From the NCBI RefSeq assembly GCF_030676415.1, contig NZ_JAUUTW010000038.1, positions 1 to 45,625 of the forward strand: a DNA stretch of 45,625 nucleotides, written 5' to 3'. Positions 33,310-42,920 of this stretch are shown here, piece by piece; the first letter of the stretch is position 1; each line of letters opens with the position of its first letter. This DNA comes from Peribacillus frigoritolerans. Lineage in GTDB: Bacteria; Bacillota; Bacilli; Bacillales; DSM-1321. The position numbers and the translations under genes are program-made. The notes beneath the pieces are model-generated. The model was not told the origin of the DNA, searched no databases, and saw only the letters and a list, made by a program, of their open reading frames with translations.

Positions 33310-34398
33310 TTGAAAACGAACGCAAAATCCTTCATCCCTTTCGCTGCAATCGCCACGATCCTTCTAATCAGCTATATCCTTCAAAAAGGTCCTAAAACAT
33401 ATGGATCAGATGATTCGATAAATGTTTATCAAAAATTCCAATCAGGCCAGCCCATTCAGTATCTTGTCATTGGTGACAGTATCGGAAGAGGGTCGGGAGC
33501 TGAAAAGCCTAATCTAACATGGTTCAAACAGTTAGAAAATAAGATGAATGATGCCAATGATATTCCTTTACACGGTGACTACGTGGTCCAAAGCGGATCC
33601 ACTGCTTTTGAAGGCCTATTCAAGCTCTCAAAAAGAAGGGAGCATGATCATAAAGATCTGATTTTCTTCGTTTTTGGTGAAAATGACCGCAAATATATGA
33701 ATGTCGATGATTTTACCATGACATATGAAGCGTTAATGAGAAAGGCAAAACGTCTCCACCCTAATGCTGAATTATTCACAATAACAGAGAGTTCCTTAAA
33801 ATATGAGGAATTTGCGTCAGCCATCGGACTTTTATCCAAACATTACGGTGCAACTAATGTAGATATGCGACCAATATTCAAAGAATCAGGATATTCGGAA
33901 AAACAGCTGACCAGAGATTTGATTCACCCAAATGGGCTGGGTTATAAATTATATGCTGATGCAATTTATGAACGGTTCTTGGATAACATCAAACGGGAAA
34001 AGGCTGTAGCAGGCCTTCCATCTAAGATGCATGCCCGTTCTGGATTTGAATTATCGGAAATTGACCACTATGAAAAAATGAGCGGTTTCCGTCCAAGGGG
34101 TGGCTATTTCACTAGCAGTGAAAAGGGCAGTGTGATTGAATATAACTTCAAAGGAAGTATGCTTGGTGTGAAACTGCTTAGAAGTCCTGATGGCGGGGAA
34201 GTGAATGTATGGATCGACGGAAATGAAATCACGACTTTGAATACTTGGTGGCCATTTGCCCGTGAAAGATATTTATTTGTCACAAATGGGCTCCGTCCCG
34301 GTTCACATACTGTCCGTTTTGAGGTGACTGGCAGGACTAAAGCAATGGAACTTACCACCATTCCATATGTCCGGATCGCGTCAATCATCACAGATTGA
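33310..34398 (+). CDS. Secreted/anchored SGNH hydrolase with C-terminal beta domain
   Basis: A 362-residue protein from TTG 33310, behind GGGGGAAC. An N-terminal signal anchor (about 8-25) precedes the SGNH/GDSL domain: VIGDSIGRGSG (nucleophile Ser about 57), FVFGENDRKY with a Glu-Asn block, and DLIHPNGLGYKLY with the Asp-x-x-His. After about residue 230 a second domain (GFRPRGGYFTSSEKGS...SHTVRFEVTG) looks like a beta-sandwich, as in carbohydrate esterase 2-type enzymes. It may deacetylate cell-surface or extracellular glycans; substrate unknown. It acts outside the membrane. Confidence 0.75.
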   Translation: MKTNAKSFIPFAAIATILLISYILQKGPKTYGSDDSINVYQKFQSGQPIQYLVIGDSIGRGSGAEKPNLTWFKQLENKMNDANDIPLHGDYVVQSGSTAFEGLFKLSKRREHDHKDLIFFVFGENDRKYMNVDDFTMTYEALMRKAKRLHPNAELFTITESSLKYEEFASAIGLLSKHYGATNVDMRPIFKESGYSEKQLTRDLIHPNGLGYKLYADAIYERFLDNIKREKAVAGLPSKMHARSGFELSEIDHYEKMSGFRPRGGYFTSSEKGSVIEYNFKGSMLGVKLLRSPDGGEVNVWIDGNEITTLNTWWPFARERYLFVTNGLRPGSHTVRFEVTGRTKAMELTTIPYVRIASIITD

Positions 34399-34416
34399 AC
34401 TATTACCCAATAAATA

Positions 34417-34442
34417 CCCCCCTATCATTATCTGATGGGGGG
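34417..34442 (+). terminator. Terminator between the SGNH gene and msrB
   Basis: CCCCCC...GGGGGG stem extended by ATCA/TGAT and followed by TTTT. It serves two converging genes. Confidence 0.8.
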
Positions 34443-34450
34443 TTTTCCAA

Positions 34451-34879
34451 TCAATCAAAAAGCTTTTTGTATTCTCCGTATCCTTCTTTTTCAAGATCTT
34501 GGAGCGGGATGAACCTTAATGAGGCAGAATTGATGCAATACCGTAATCCCGACGGTCCCGGCCCATCATTGAAAACATGACCCAGATGAGAATCGGCAGT
34601 TTTTGAGCGAACCTCGATCCTTCTCATACCATAACTCGTATCGAGGTTTTCCACCACTTCCGCTTCTTTAAGCGGTTTGGTGAAGCTTGGCCAACCGCAG
34701 CCTGAATCGAACTTTTCCTTTGAAGTGAAAAGAGGGTTACCTGAAACGATATCTACATATAATCCTTCCTCCTTCAAGTTCCAATATTCATTGTTAAAGG
34801 CTGGTTCCGTTCCATTATTTTGCGTGACTTCAAATTGAATCGGAGTGAGTTTCTTTTTTAATTCTTCTTTACTTTTCAT
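34451..34879 (-). CDS. msrB: Peptide-methionine (R)-S-oxide reductase
   Basis: A 142-residue MsrB. It reduces Met-R-sulfoxide in proteins. The catalytic Cys is in [23 protein letters not shown] and [12 protein letters not shown] are substrate-pocket segments. The zinc CxxC pairs seen in some MsrBs are absent, as in B. subtilis MsrB. I start at ATG 34879, which overlaps the msrA stop by 11 bases and has GGGGGG upstream. It forms an operon with msrA. Confidence 0.95.
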   Translation of the reverse strand: MKSKEELKKKLTPIQFEVTQNNGTEPAFNNEYWNLKEEGLYVDIVSGNPLFTSKEKFDSGCGWPSFTKPLKEAEVVENLDTSYGMRRIEVRSKTADSHLGHVFNDGPGPSGLRYCINSASLRFIPLQDLEKEGYGEYKKLFD

Positions 34880-35411
34880 TTTTTTCCCCCCAGTGATGTT
34901 GTATAAATGCTTTGCGTCCTGAGCCAATCGAATATCTTTCATAATGCTCAGGTTGCTTTTTATAATAATGCTGGTGGTATGTCTCGGCAGGATAAAACGT
35001 TTTGGCAGGTATAATCGGAGTTACGATCGGTCCGGAAAATTTCCCGCTCGCCTGCAGCTTAGCTTTGGATGCTTCCGCAATTTCACGTTGGTTTTCGTCA
35101 TGATAAAAAATGGCCGTTTGATAAGAACTTCCCCGGTCATAAAATTGCCCGCCAGCATCTGTCGGGTCAATTTGCTGCCAAAATAACTCGATTATCTTCT
35201 CATATGGATATATGTTTGGATCAAAGGTGATCTGAACAGCTTCATAATGTCCCGTGGTTTCAGAACAAACCTCTTTGTACGTAGGGTTTTCCGTAGTCCC
35301 GCCTGTATAGCCAGAGATAACGGATTCGATGCCAGGTTGTTCATCGAACGGTTTCACCATGCACCAGAAACATCCACCTGCGAATGTTGCTTTCTCTAAT
35401 TGCTTTGTCAA
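34869..35411 (-). CDS. msrA: Peptide-methionine (S)-S-oxide reductase
   Basis: A 180-residue MsrA with the catalytic Cys in [15 protein letters not shown], plus [22 protein letters not shown] and YHQHYYKK. It reduces Met-S-sulfoxide and complements MsrB. The start is TTG 35411 (TKQLEKATF), eight bases after AAGGAGG; the longer frame from 35438 starts before that site. Confidence 0.95.
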   Translation of the reverse strand: MTKQLEKATFAGGCFWCMVKPFDEQPGIESVISGYTGGTTENPTYKEVCSETTGHYEAVQITFDPNIYPYEKIIELFWQQIDPTDAGGQFYDRGSSYQTAIFYHDENQREIAEASKAKLQASGKFSGPIVTPIIPAKTFYPAETYHQHYYKKQPEHYERYSIGSGRKAFIQHHWGEKNEK

Positions 35412-35597
35412 ATGAAAATCCTCCTTTTTTACAAACAATCCATTGAATGCATTTTAACGCTTTTATATTACCCTGTAAAATAATACGCTGATCGACCCTT
35501 TTTACGAAAATGATCCCTTCCCATTTAAATGGGATACACACGCCCAAGCATAAAAACATATGATAAGAACATACTGGAAAAATGAGAGGTGTTGGAA

Positions 35598-36347
35598 ATG
35601 AGCGATAAACAATCATATTCACAAAAATCGGTAACCTACGATTTACTATCGTCTTATAATAAAAACAGCGATCCGCACTTGCATGATTATTATTACCATA
35701 AGCATTTGAAAAGTCTCGAAAAATCAACACAACAATTGAGATATGAACAAATGAATATCCTACTGCCTGTACAAGTTCGCTTTTTACATGCTGCCCCAAC
35801 AGCTCCCTCATTTGATGTTTATGTAAATGAAATGCGTATCCTCAAAAATTTCTCATATAAAGAGAACAATGGATATTTACCACTGCCCCCTGGCAAGTAC
35901 CAATTGGATATATACCGCAGCGGGGAAAGCACCTCACCTCTTTTAAGCTGTAAAGCGGCTCTCGAAAGCGGGACTTCCTATACCATTGCTCTAGCACCTA
36001 CTCTGGAAAATGAATCGTTAAAAATGTTACCTTTCGAAGATAACCCATCTGTTCCTCCAAATGAAGCAAAGGTCCGATTCATCCAGCTTTCACATGATTT
36101 ACTCTCGGTGGATATTGCCGTCAAAGATGGAGATGTCGTTTTTGATCAACTCCATTTCAAGAAAGCAAGCGAATATCTTAATATCCATCCCATGATGATA
36201 GATTTCGAAGTGCGGATCGCTGGGACAAAAGAGATCGCACTCCCTTTGCCAAACAAAGCTTTCCAAGTAAATACTCCCTCAACCATTTATTTAATCGGAT
36301 CGAATCGGGAATCATCCTCACTAGAAACCCTAACGCTCTCTCCATAA
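35598..36347 (+). CDS. DUF4397 domain protein
   Basis: A 249-residue protein from ATG 35598 behind GAGGTG. After a polar N-terminal ~55 residues it has two DUF4397-like repeats: VRFLHAAPTAPSFDVYVNE...YLPLPPGKYQLDIY and VRFIQLSHDLLSVDIAVKDG. This beta-sandwich domain is common in surface or secreted proteins, but no signal peptide is present here, so location is uncertain; sporulation or envelope association is possible. It converges with ypmS on a two-way terminator. Confidence 0.75.
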   Translation: MSDKQSYSQKSVTYDLLSSYNKNSDPHLHDYYYHKHLKSLEKSTQQLRYEQMNILLPVQVRFLHAAPTAPSFDVYVNEMRILKNFSYKENNGYLPLPPGKYQLDIYRSGESTSPLLSCKAALESGTSYTIALAPTLENESLKMLPFEDNPSVPPNEAKVRFIQLSHDLLSVDIAVKDGDVVFDQLHFKKASEYLNIHPMMIDFEVRIAGTKEIALPLPNKAFQVNTPSTIYLIGSNRESSSLETLTLSP

Positions 36348-36353
36348 ATGGAT

Positions 36354-36385
36354 AAAAAACCAGGATGCGTCGATCCTGGTTTTTT
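36354..36385 (+). terminator. Two-way terminator between DUF4397 gene and ypmS
   Basis: AAAAAACCAGGAT/ATCCTGGTTTTTT stem with GCGTCG loop. Confidence 0.9.
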
Positions 36386-36401
36386 ATCCATTTATTCACT
36401 A

Positions 36402-36986
36402 TCACTGTAATGATGATGGGATGGTCAATAAAAATGAAATATCATCATTTTCCAGATCGAATTCTTTCGCCTTCACCCTAATATCGCTTTTCAGTTCCAT
36501 ATCCTGTAATGACACATAAATACTTTCGTCATTGGGACTTATGCTAACCCAATCCGGCATATTATAACGCTCATTTATTAAATTCATTACATATGAAACA
36601 GGAAGGTTCATTTTACCGACTGCAATTGATTTTTGCTTAAGGATCAAATCCCCATTCTTTTGGGCAATTGGTTCAAAAGTCAATTTCATTTCCACTTCAC
36701 GGTTGAAAAATGGCATTGTTCCATATAACTCTACCTCATCCGTTAAATACACTTCGTAGTGAATGGATCCCGTCAATCCCTCTTTATCCAGATACTGGTT
36801 GATTAATCTTGTCAAATCTTCCCGATTCGTGTGAATTTGAAATTGGATATCTTCTTCGTGGCTTACTTTGGGTATCAGCTCTTTATCTTTAGTCGGCAGA
36901 TTAACTAAAATCGTTACAAACAGGATGACCAGGATGTTTAGGGCTAATAGGGAAATAAACAAAGTCTTCCATTTGACATTTGTCAT
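36402..36986 (-). CDS. ypmS: YpmS (DUF2140) membrane-anchored protein
   Basis: A 194-residue protein with one N-terminal TM helix (about 8-28) and an extracytoplasmic beta-rich domain ending SFLLTIPSSLQ. It matches YpmS/DUF2140 by content and by lying directly after ypmR (4-base overlap). Function unknown, probably envelope-linked. Confidence 0.85.
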   Translation of the reverse strand: MTNVKWKTLFISLLALNILVILFVTILVNLPTKDKELIPKVSHEEDIQFQIHTNREDLTRLINQYLDKEGLTGSIHYEVYLTDEVELYGTMPFFNREVEMKLTFEPIAQKNGDLILKQKSIAVGKMNLPVSYVMNLINERYNMPDWVSISPNDESIYVSLQDMELKSDIRVKAKEFDLENDDISFLLTIPSSLQ

Positions 36987-37825
36987 TCTTGGTCATCATC
37001 TCCTTTGGCACTCGCTTCCAATGTGTCCTTTCCGATAGTGGTAATATCCATATCATTATAGATTCTTGTCGCGATTAATTCATATCCGCGGTCATTTGGG
37101 TGAAAATAATCCTCGACATACAGCAAATCTTCTTCGGAATTCTCGAAAATGTCTGCTATTTCAATAAAATAGGCTGAATCATATTCTTCGATAATCTCTT
37201 TCCCGCTTTCATTCCAATCATTCATGATCATATCAAGTTCATAAAAATCTGCGAACCATTTGGAAAATGGATTATAGACGCCTACAAGATAAATTTGCGC
37301 ATGATCATTTTCGGAACGAACCTTATCAAGAATCTGCCTTAATCTTTTTTCATACCCTATTTTTGCCGAATCAAACTGATTCAGTTCCAAGTTCGAGAAA
37401 TTCTGCTTAAAGACCTTCATGATATCATTTCCACCGATTGTGACGACAATCGAGTCAGCTTGCTTTATGTCTTCTTTAATCCTTGCTTTATCCAGTCTTT
37501 TCAATAGTTGGTCGGTCCTATTTCCACGTATGCCATGATTAATCATCTCAACGGAAGTAATCGATGGTTCTTTTTCCAGCTTATTTTGTAGATAGGGCAG
37601 ATACCCGCCATTATCTTTACTATCACCGACACCTTGAGTCAAGGAATCGCCAATCGATACGATTTTCACAGGGTCCGGAAAAAAGCTGGCAGGAATGGTT
37701 TCCTTTTTACTCAGCTCAACTATGCTTTTCTGCTGAACAGACGGCTGATTTGAGGCTGTTTCACTTTGACCGCAGCCTGAGATCCAAACTAGGCATATGA
37801 AAAGACAGGTGATTCTGTACCTCAT
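36983..37825 (-). CDS. ypmR: YpmR SGNH lipase/esterase lipoprotein
   Basis: A 280-residue lipoprotein: start at ATG 37825 after GAAGGTGAGG, signal peptide with lipobox WISGC (Cys about 18), then SGNH blocks IVSIGDSLTQGVGDS (nucleophile Ser), VVTIGGNDIM and the Asp-x-x-His in YFHPNDRGYELIA. It is a GDSL-type esterase acting outside the membrane on an unknown ester. It overlaps ypmS, as in other Bacillus. Confidence 0.9.
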   Translation of the reverse strand: MRYRITCLFICLVWISGCGQSETASNQPSVQQKSIVELSKKETIPASFFPDPVKIVSIGDSLTQGVGDSKDNGGYLPYLQNKLEKEPSITSVEMINHGIRGNRTDQLLKRLDKARIKEDIKQADSIVVTIGGNDIMKVFKQNFSNLELNQFDSAKIGYEKRLRQILDKVRSENDHAQIYLVGVYNPFSKWFADFYELDMIMNDWNESGKEIIEEYDSAYFIEIADIFENSEEDLLYVEDYFHPNDRGYELIATRIYNDMDITTIGKDTLEASAKGDDDQE

Positions 37826-38090
37826 GACCCTCACCTTCCTACCCATATATTATATCATGCAGAAAACGAAAGATTGCAAATAATATACCTTCATTGTACT
37901 TTTAGCTTGAGCATTCCTTACTATACAATATGAAAAATGCAGTGAATTAAAGCTAGTCCTATAAAAATTAGCATGTACTGAGCATGCAAAATCATTCTTC
38001 ACTACCGCTGTTTCTTCAAAAACAAATTGTTCATTTTCACCTTCGCTAAGCTCTATTGAAATCATAATAAAGGATGAATGAAAACAGAAA

Positions 38091-38112
38091 GAACAGGTCA
38101 TTTAACCTGTTC
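38091..38112 (-). terminator. Terminator after ypmQ
   Basis: GAACAGGT/ACCTGTTC stem overlapping the ypmQ stop, then TTTCTGTTTTC on the minus strand. The 285 bases to ypmR hold no convincing gene. Confidence 0.8.
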
Positions 38113-38701
38113 AATAATTCTGTAAAATTTTAATATGCTTAATGATTTCATCAAAGGGAATATCCTGAAGACCTGTATAATCCATGATGATCTTTCCTTC
38201 TTGATCGATTAGAAAGAAGCTGGTCCCATGAATCACCTGATCTTCTGCATCTGGTTTTTTGACGATCGTTTTAAAGTTATCCAATGCAAACTGCTCGATT
38301 TCTTCCTGACCATAACCGGTCAGAAAGTGCCAATTGCCGTAATCCACATTAAATTGGTCACCAAACCTTTTTAAAACATCAGGTTTGTCAATTTCCGGGT
38401 CCACGGAAAATGAAACGAACTCAACATCCGTAATACCTTCATCCTTCAATTGCTGCTGCAGCTTCGTCATATTCGAAGTCATGGGGAGACAGACTGTCTC
38501 GCAGCTTGTGAATATAAAGTCCGCTACCCAAACCTTTCCTTTAAGATCGCTTTTTGAGAAAGGTTTACCCTCTTGATCAATGTAACTGAAATCTTCAAGG
38601 TCCCAATTTTTAGCATCAGGTACACCATTGGAACCGCATGCTGTCAACAGCAAAAAAATTGATGCTCCCATAGCTGCCATAAGCAAATGCAGCTTTCTCA
38701 T
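38111..38701 (-). CDS. ypmQ: SCO1/SenC-type copper chaperone lipoprotein
   Basis: A 196-residue thioredoxin-fold lipoprotein (lipobox LTAC, Cys about 22). The copper-binding CxxxC is in FTSCETVCLPM and the distal His in VIHGTSFFLI. B. subtilis YpmQ (BsSco) helps build the CuA centre of cytochrome c oxidase at the outer face of the membrane. Motifs, length and neighbourhood agree. Confidence 0.93.
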   Translation of the reverse strand: MRKLHLLMAAMGASIFLLLTACGSNGVPDAKNWDLEDFSYIDQEGKPFSKSDLKGKVWVADFIFTSCETVCLPMTSNMTKLQQQLKDEGITDVEFVSFSVDPEIDKPDVLKRFGDQFNVDYGNWHFLTGYGQEEIEQFALDNFKTIVKKPDAEDQVIHGTSFFLIDQEGKIIMDYTGLQDIPFDEIIKHIKILQNY

Positions 38702-38854
38702 CCCTACCCCGTCCTTTATGTATAAAATATTCTGTTACTTCATTTATTCTAACAGACCAATCGGAATGAGGACAGCAACTATTTCTACGAATTAAAGACA
38801 ATTGTAAAAGTGACAAAACCTCCGCCATACGCGGTTTCATATGGTTTATCAATA

Positions 38855-39700
38855 TCAGTCCCAATAATACATGATTGCCATGGCGCCTTCACCTGTATGG
38901 GTACTGACAACCGCCGTTGTTGCTTCTATTTTTATGTCTTGATATCCTGTTAAGTCTGCAATGGCCTGGCGGACCTTATCCGCTATTTCAAGACCATTCG
39001 CATGTACAAAACCAATGCCTCTAATTTTTTTGCCTTGAGTATCTTCTTTGAATTTCTTGATGATGAACTTCACGACCTGTGACTGGCTCCTAGCTTTGGA
39101 TACAGGATTCAGTACACCATCATCCAGAAGTGCAATCGGCTTTATGTGCAGCAATGAACCGATAAAAGCAGAAACTTTGCCAATCCTTCCACCCTTAACG
39201 AGGTTATCAAGTGTTTCTATGACAATGATTAAGCTTGACTGCTTTTTAATATATTCCAAACGTTCAATTATCTCAGCTACGGATTTCCCTTCCTTCGCCA
39301 TCTTCGCTGCCTCGATCACCTGAAATGACATCGCTTTTGAAATGAATTTCGAGTCAAGAACGGTAACCTTCGCCTGAGACATGCTAGCTGCGCTTTCCGC
39401 TGAGCGAACTGTACCGCTCATGCCACCTGTCATATGTATGGAAATAATCTCGCTGCCGTCTTTTCCGAGTTCATCATATACCTCCACAAAGGTACCTAAG
39501 GCTGGTTGTGAGCTTTTTGGCAGTTCTTTTGACTGGTTCATCCTTTTCAGGAATTCTTCTTGTTCGATTTCAATCTTATCCAAAAAAGTCTCCCCATCTA
39601 TAAAGATCGATAAAGGGACCATTGTTATATCATAAAATTCCAGTTCCTCTGGTGTCATATCTACTGTCGAGTCTGTTACTATCTTTACTTTATTCATCAT
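38855..39700 (-). CDS. DegV family fatty-acid-binding protein
   Basis: A 281-residue DegV protein: VTDSTVDMTPEEL, SQPALGTFVEVYDEL, HMTGGMSGTVRSAES with the lipid head-group Ser, and a closing STHTGEGAMAIMYYW. DegV/FakB proteins carry a fatty acid for phosphorylation by FakA. Cytoplasmic. Single gene; which paralogue it is cannot be told. Confidence 0.92.
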   Translation of the reverse strand: MMNKVKIVTDSTVDMTPEELEFYDITMVPLSIFIDGETFLDKIEIEQEEFLKRMNQSKELPKSSQPALGTFVEVYDELGKDGSEIISIHMTGGMSGTVRSAESAASMSQAKVTVLDSKFISKAMSFQVIEAAKMAKEGKSVAEIIERLEYIKKQSSLIIVIETLDNLVKGGRIGKVSAFIGSLLHIKPIALLDDGVLNPVSKARSQSQVVKFIIKKFKEDTQGKKIRGIGFVHANGLEIADKVRQAIADLTGYQDIKIEATTAVVSTHTGEGAMAIMYYWD

Positions 39701-39822
39701 TACACATCCCTAAATTAACATATCTATTGTATTATACCTATTCAAGGTACGCATTCAAACCAAAGGTCTTCTTTTTTTCAAGTGAAGTGATACTTATCTT
39801 TTGAAATGATTACACAAAAAAA

Positions 39823-39921
39823 GACCGTTCCATGAGCTAACCTGAACACATGCCGGTTTATTCGTAACTTCATGGCATTTGTGTCATCTCTTTTAACGGA
39901 GAAGTTAGCTATGGAACAGTC
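39823..39921 (-). terminator. Long (about 95-base) hairpin with T-run after the ypmT-like gene
   Basis: Outer arms GTTCCATGAGCTAAC (39827-39841) and GTTAGCTATGGAAC (39904-39917) pair with one bulge; inner arms ACACATGCC and GGCATTTGTGT pair with a bulge. On the minus strand seven T follow. It is much longer than an ordinary terminator and may be the end of a 3'-derived small RNA. Confidence 0.6.
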
Positions 39922-39925
39922 CGCA

Positions 39926-40171
39926 TTAAGCATTATTGAGTAAACTTCCAAAAAAAAGCTTGTTATAAACGGGCCATTTAAGTACGGATGCTAAATAATG
40001 CTTAAATGAGTAATTTTCTTTATGATCTTTATTGGCAAAAACCTTCTTAACAAACATTTCCAAACGCACGGTCAACATAAAAAAATTCGGATCACTAGGC
40101 AGTAAGACAGGTATTTCTGAAATTGTGACCTTATGTCCAAAACAATCTTTGAATTCCAAGCATTTGAACAT
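39926..40171 (-). CDS. ypmT: YpmT-like DUF2535 protein
   Basis: An 81-residue protein. I start it at ATG 40171 (MFKCLEFKDCFGHKVT) with GAGG about 11 bases upstream; upstream in-frame ATGs at 40189 and 40243 lack ribosome sites. The pattern MFKxLEFKxxxGxKVxxxEIPVL ... YSFKHYLASVLKWPVY matches DUF2535, to which B. subtilis YpmT belongs (from memory). Function unknown; soluble. Confidence 0.65.
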   Translation of the reverse strand: MFKCLEFKDCFGHKVTISEIPVLLPSDPNFFMLTVRLEMFVKKVFANKDHKENYSFKHYLASVLKWPVYNKLFFGSLLNNA

Positions 40172-40287
40172 CAAAATATCAATCCTCATTTTTAACCGAT
40201 TGCTTATATTATACACAATAAATCCAAAAGTATAAATATTCAAATGTGTAAAAAAACAGATAAATCAGATTGATTTTCATGAAAAAA

Positions 40288-40320
40288 AGACCCATAAGGG
40301 CAAAATGCCATTATGGGCTT
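40288..40320 (-). terminator. Terminator after tatC
   Basis: AAGCCCATAA/TTATGGGTCTT stem with GGCATTTTGCC inner hairpin and T-run on the minus strand. Confidence 0.85.
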
Positions 40321-40324
40321 CTTT

Positions 40325-41071
40325 TTATAAACCTTCCTCGTAGGTGCCTTCCCGCAAGCTTTCACGTTTCACCCTTCGTTTATAGACGACTTTAGATAAA
40401 GAAATACTGATTTCATATAATAACAGCAGTGGAACCATCACCATAAAGTCTGACATAAAGTCAGGCGGCGTAATCGATATCGCTATGACAACCAGTACAA
40501 AGTATGCATACTTCCTTAACTTTTGAAGCACATAAGGATTTATAATGCCAAGGGAGGTCAAAAACATGGTAACGACAGGAAGCTCGAATAAAACAGCAAA
40601 AGGTATCGTCATATTAAATACGAATGAAAAGTACTTATCCGCTGTAAAACTGGTTATGAACATCCCATCGCCCAATTCAATCAAAAAGTGAAGTATTGTC
40701 GGGAAGATGACAAAATAACCGAAAGCAAGCCCTCCGATAAAAAGCAGGAAAAGTGCTGGAATATAGGCAAGGGTCGCCCTTACTTCATTTGGCATCAAAG
40801 CGGGTTTAACGAATAACCAGATTTGCAGAGCAATTACCGGTATCGTTGCCGCAATGGCTACGACACCTGAGAGCATAAAGTAAATCCAGATAATATCACT
40901 CGGTCCCAATACCATCAGGTCAAAATCGAGATCTTTCACGAACCAATTATAAATCTCCTCAACATAAATAAAACTGGCGATAAAAAAGATGACAAAAGCA
41001 ACAGCCGTTATGATGAGCCGTTTTCTCAATTCATCGAGATGATCGATGATATTTAATTCTTTATCTTCCAA
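40325..41071 (-). CDS. tatC: Twin-arginine translocase subunit TatC
   Basis: A 248-residue six-TM protein. The N-terminal LNIIDHLDELRKRL motif and PxxF/E residues that recognise the twin-arginine signal are visible, as are the ITPPDFMSDFMVMVPLLLLYEIS last helices. It exports folded proteins with TatA. An intrinsic terminator-like hairpin (41121-41146) lies between tatA and tatC. Confidence 0.95.
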   Translation of the reverse strand: MEDKELNIIDHLDELRKRLIITAVAFVIFFIASFIYVEEIYNWFVKDLDFDLMVLGPSDIIWIYFMLSGVVAIAATIPVIALQIWLFVKPALMPNEVRATLAYIPALFLLFIGGLAFGYFVIFPTILHFLIELGDGMFITSFTADKYFSFVFNMTIPFAVLFELPVVTMFLTSLGIINPYVLQKLRKYAYFVLVVIAISITPPDFMSDFMVMVPLLLLYEISISLSKVVYKRRVKRESLREGTYEEGL

Positions 41072-41120
41072 AGTTGATCACGCCTTCATCTGAAAATCCG
41101 TATCTTTGTTCCAGCAAAAA

Positions 41121-41146
41121 GGCGCAAGACGATTCCATCTTACGCC
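41121..41146 (-). terminator. Intercistronic terminator/attenuator between tatA and tatC
   Basis: GGCGTAAGA/TCTTGCGCC nine-pair stem with TGGAATCG loop and CTTTTTG on the minus strand, within the 85-base gap of the tatA-tatC unit. Confidence 0.65.
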
Positions 41147-41156
41147 CAGCATTCAA

Positions 41157-41348
41157 TCATTCATGATTTTTTTGTTGTAGCTTCTTATCTTCTTCATAAT
41201 CACCTTTTGTTAAATCACTCGTGGACTTTTTAAACTCACGAAGCGTTTGTCCAAAAGCACGTCCAATTTCAGGAAGTTTCTTCGGACCAAAGATAATTAA
41301 TGCCAATATTAAGATGAGAATTAGACCAGGTACTCCAATGTTCGACAT
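41157..41348 (-). CDS. tatA: Twin-arginine translocase subunit TatA
   Basis: A 63-residue TatA: short hydrophobic helix (about 4-20), the hinge [11 protein letters not shown], then an amphipathic helix and charged tail. It forms the pore or membrane-weakening part of the Tat system with TatC. ATG 41348 follows AAAGGGGATG. Confidence 0.95.
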   Translation of the reverse strand: MSNIGVPGLILILILALIIFGPKKLPEIGRAFGQTLREFKKSTSDLTKGDYEEDKKLQQKNHE

Positions 41349-41542
41349 GGATACATCCCCTTTGGTGTTGTAATTAGACCTACTCCGATTATAATACCAT
41401 TTCCAACCAATTGAAAGGGAACTGGCAATTCGTCATAGAATGGTAACAATTATCGACAGTATGCCCATATACGACTGGGCCGGCAAAATAAAATGTAAAA
41501 ACATAGGTATTATTCTATCCTAATTTAACATTTTGTCCATGA

Positions 41543-42811
41543 TTAAATCAATAAGTGAAATAAATTACTGTCTTTATTGACCTCTACGAAAGAGAATCCT
41601 TTCTTGTTCATCCTTTGAATGAGCCCTTCATAATCATTTTTATCTTTTAGCTCTATTCCAACCAGGGCCGGCCCGCTTTCTTTATTATTTTTCTTTGTAT
41701 ATTCAAAACGGCTTATATCGTCATTCGGTCCTAATACCTCATCAAGGAATTCCCTTAAAGCTCCAGCACGTTGTGGAAAATTCACGATAAAATAATAAAG
41801 CAGCCCTTCATATAATAAGGATTTCTCCTTAATTTCCTGCATACGCCCAATGTCGTTATTACCTCCGCTGACCATGCAAACAACCGTTTTGCCTTTGATT
41901 TGTTCTTTGTATAAATCCAACGCGGCTACAGATATAGCCCCTGCCGGTTCAGCGACAATCGCATGCTGATTATATAAGTCGAGAATCGTCGTACAGATTT
42001 GGCCTGGAGGTACGACAACGATATCTTCCAGATTTTCCTTACAAAGCTGATATGTCAACTGTCCCACACACTTGACAGCTGCTCCGTCAACGAATGTATC
42101 TATGTTTTCAAGTTCTGAAACTTTTCCTTCCTTGAAGGAGTATTCCATCGAAGCAGCACCTTGCGGCTCCACTCCAATGCATTTCGTTTTTGGGGAAACC
42201 GATTTGAAATAACTCGATACTCCGGCCATTAAACCGCCGCCGCCCATAGCGGCAAATACATAGTCGATTCCATCTTCACAATCATTCAGGATTTCTACAG
42301 CCGTTGTACCCTGCCCGGCAATTACCTTTTCATCGTCAAATGGATGGATAAAGGAACGCTCTTCTTTTTCACAGCATTCCATCGCCATGGCAAATGCATC
42401 ATCGAATGTATCCCCGATAAGGATGATTTCCACATTATCCCTGCCGAAAAGCTGAACTTGATCGACTTTTTGCCTTGGAGTTGTAGCAGGCATATAAATT
42501 TTCCCGTGGATACCCAATTGGCTGCAGGAAAAAGCTACTCCCTGTGCATGGTTTCCTGCACTGGCACAAACGACCCCATTCTTCGTCTCTTCCTCGGTCA
42601 GGCTTTTCATTTTATAGTAAGCCCCTCTTAATTTAAAGGAACGTACGTGTTGTAGGTCCTCGCGTTTTAAATAAACATTACAATCATATTTTTCAGAGAG
42701 CCTCTGATTTTTTTGTAAAGGTGTATGCAAAACGATTTCTTTCAGTTCTCTATAGGCAATTAGAATATCTTCCAATTGAATCCCCCTATTCTTAGATGCA
42801 GTCTGATTCAT
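41543..42811 (-). CDS. ilvA: Threonine ammonia-lyase (biosynthetic)
   Basis: A 422-residue PLP enzyme making 2-oxobutyrate for isoleucine. The PLP Lys is in VRSFKLRGAYY, with CASAGNHAQGVA and the Ser/Gly loop AMGGGGLMAG. A single C-terminal ACT-like regulatory domain (from about 335, LLYYFIVNFPQRAGALREF) gives isoleucine feedback. I start at ATG 42811 (MNQTASKNRG); length then equals the B. subtilis enzyme. The 200 bases to tatA hold nothing recognisable. Confidence 0.95.
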   Translation of the reverse strand: MNQTASKNRGIQLEDILIAYRELKEIVLHTPLQKNQRLSEKYDCNVYLKREDLQHVRSFKLRGAYYKMKSLTEEETKNGVVCASAGNHAQGVAFSCSQLGIHGKIYMPATTPRQKVDQVQLFGRDNVEIILIGDTFDDAFAMAMECCEKEERSFIHPFDDEKVIAGQGTTAVEILNDCEDGIDYVFAAMGGGGLMAGVSSYFKSVSPKTKCIGVEPQGAASMEYSFKEGKVSELENIDTFVDGAAVKCVGQLTYQLCKENLEDIVVVPPGQICTTILDLYNQHAIVAEPAGAISVAALDLYKEQIKGKTVVCMVSGGNNDIGRMQEIKEKSLLYEGLLYYFIVNFPQRAGALREFLDEVLGPNDDISRFEYTKKNNKESGPALVGIELKDKNDYEGLIQRMNKKGFSFVEVNKDSNLFHLLI

Positions 42812-42920
42812 AACAATCCCTCTTTCTTTCCTAATGAATTCAATCATTATAGCACTTTACTGTTATTAATGTAATTGATTTTTCTAAAAATTCTTTCTTT
42901 TGTTCGTTCCATACCAAAAA

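Noticed and set aside
37850..38101. 83-codon open frame on the minus strand between ypmQ and ypmR
   Set aside because: No ribosome site, Cys/Phe-rich low-complexity composition, and it overlaps the ypmQ terminator. Likely chance.
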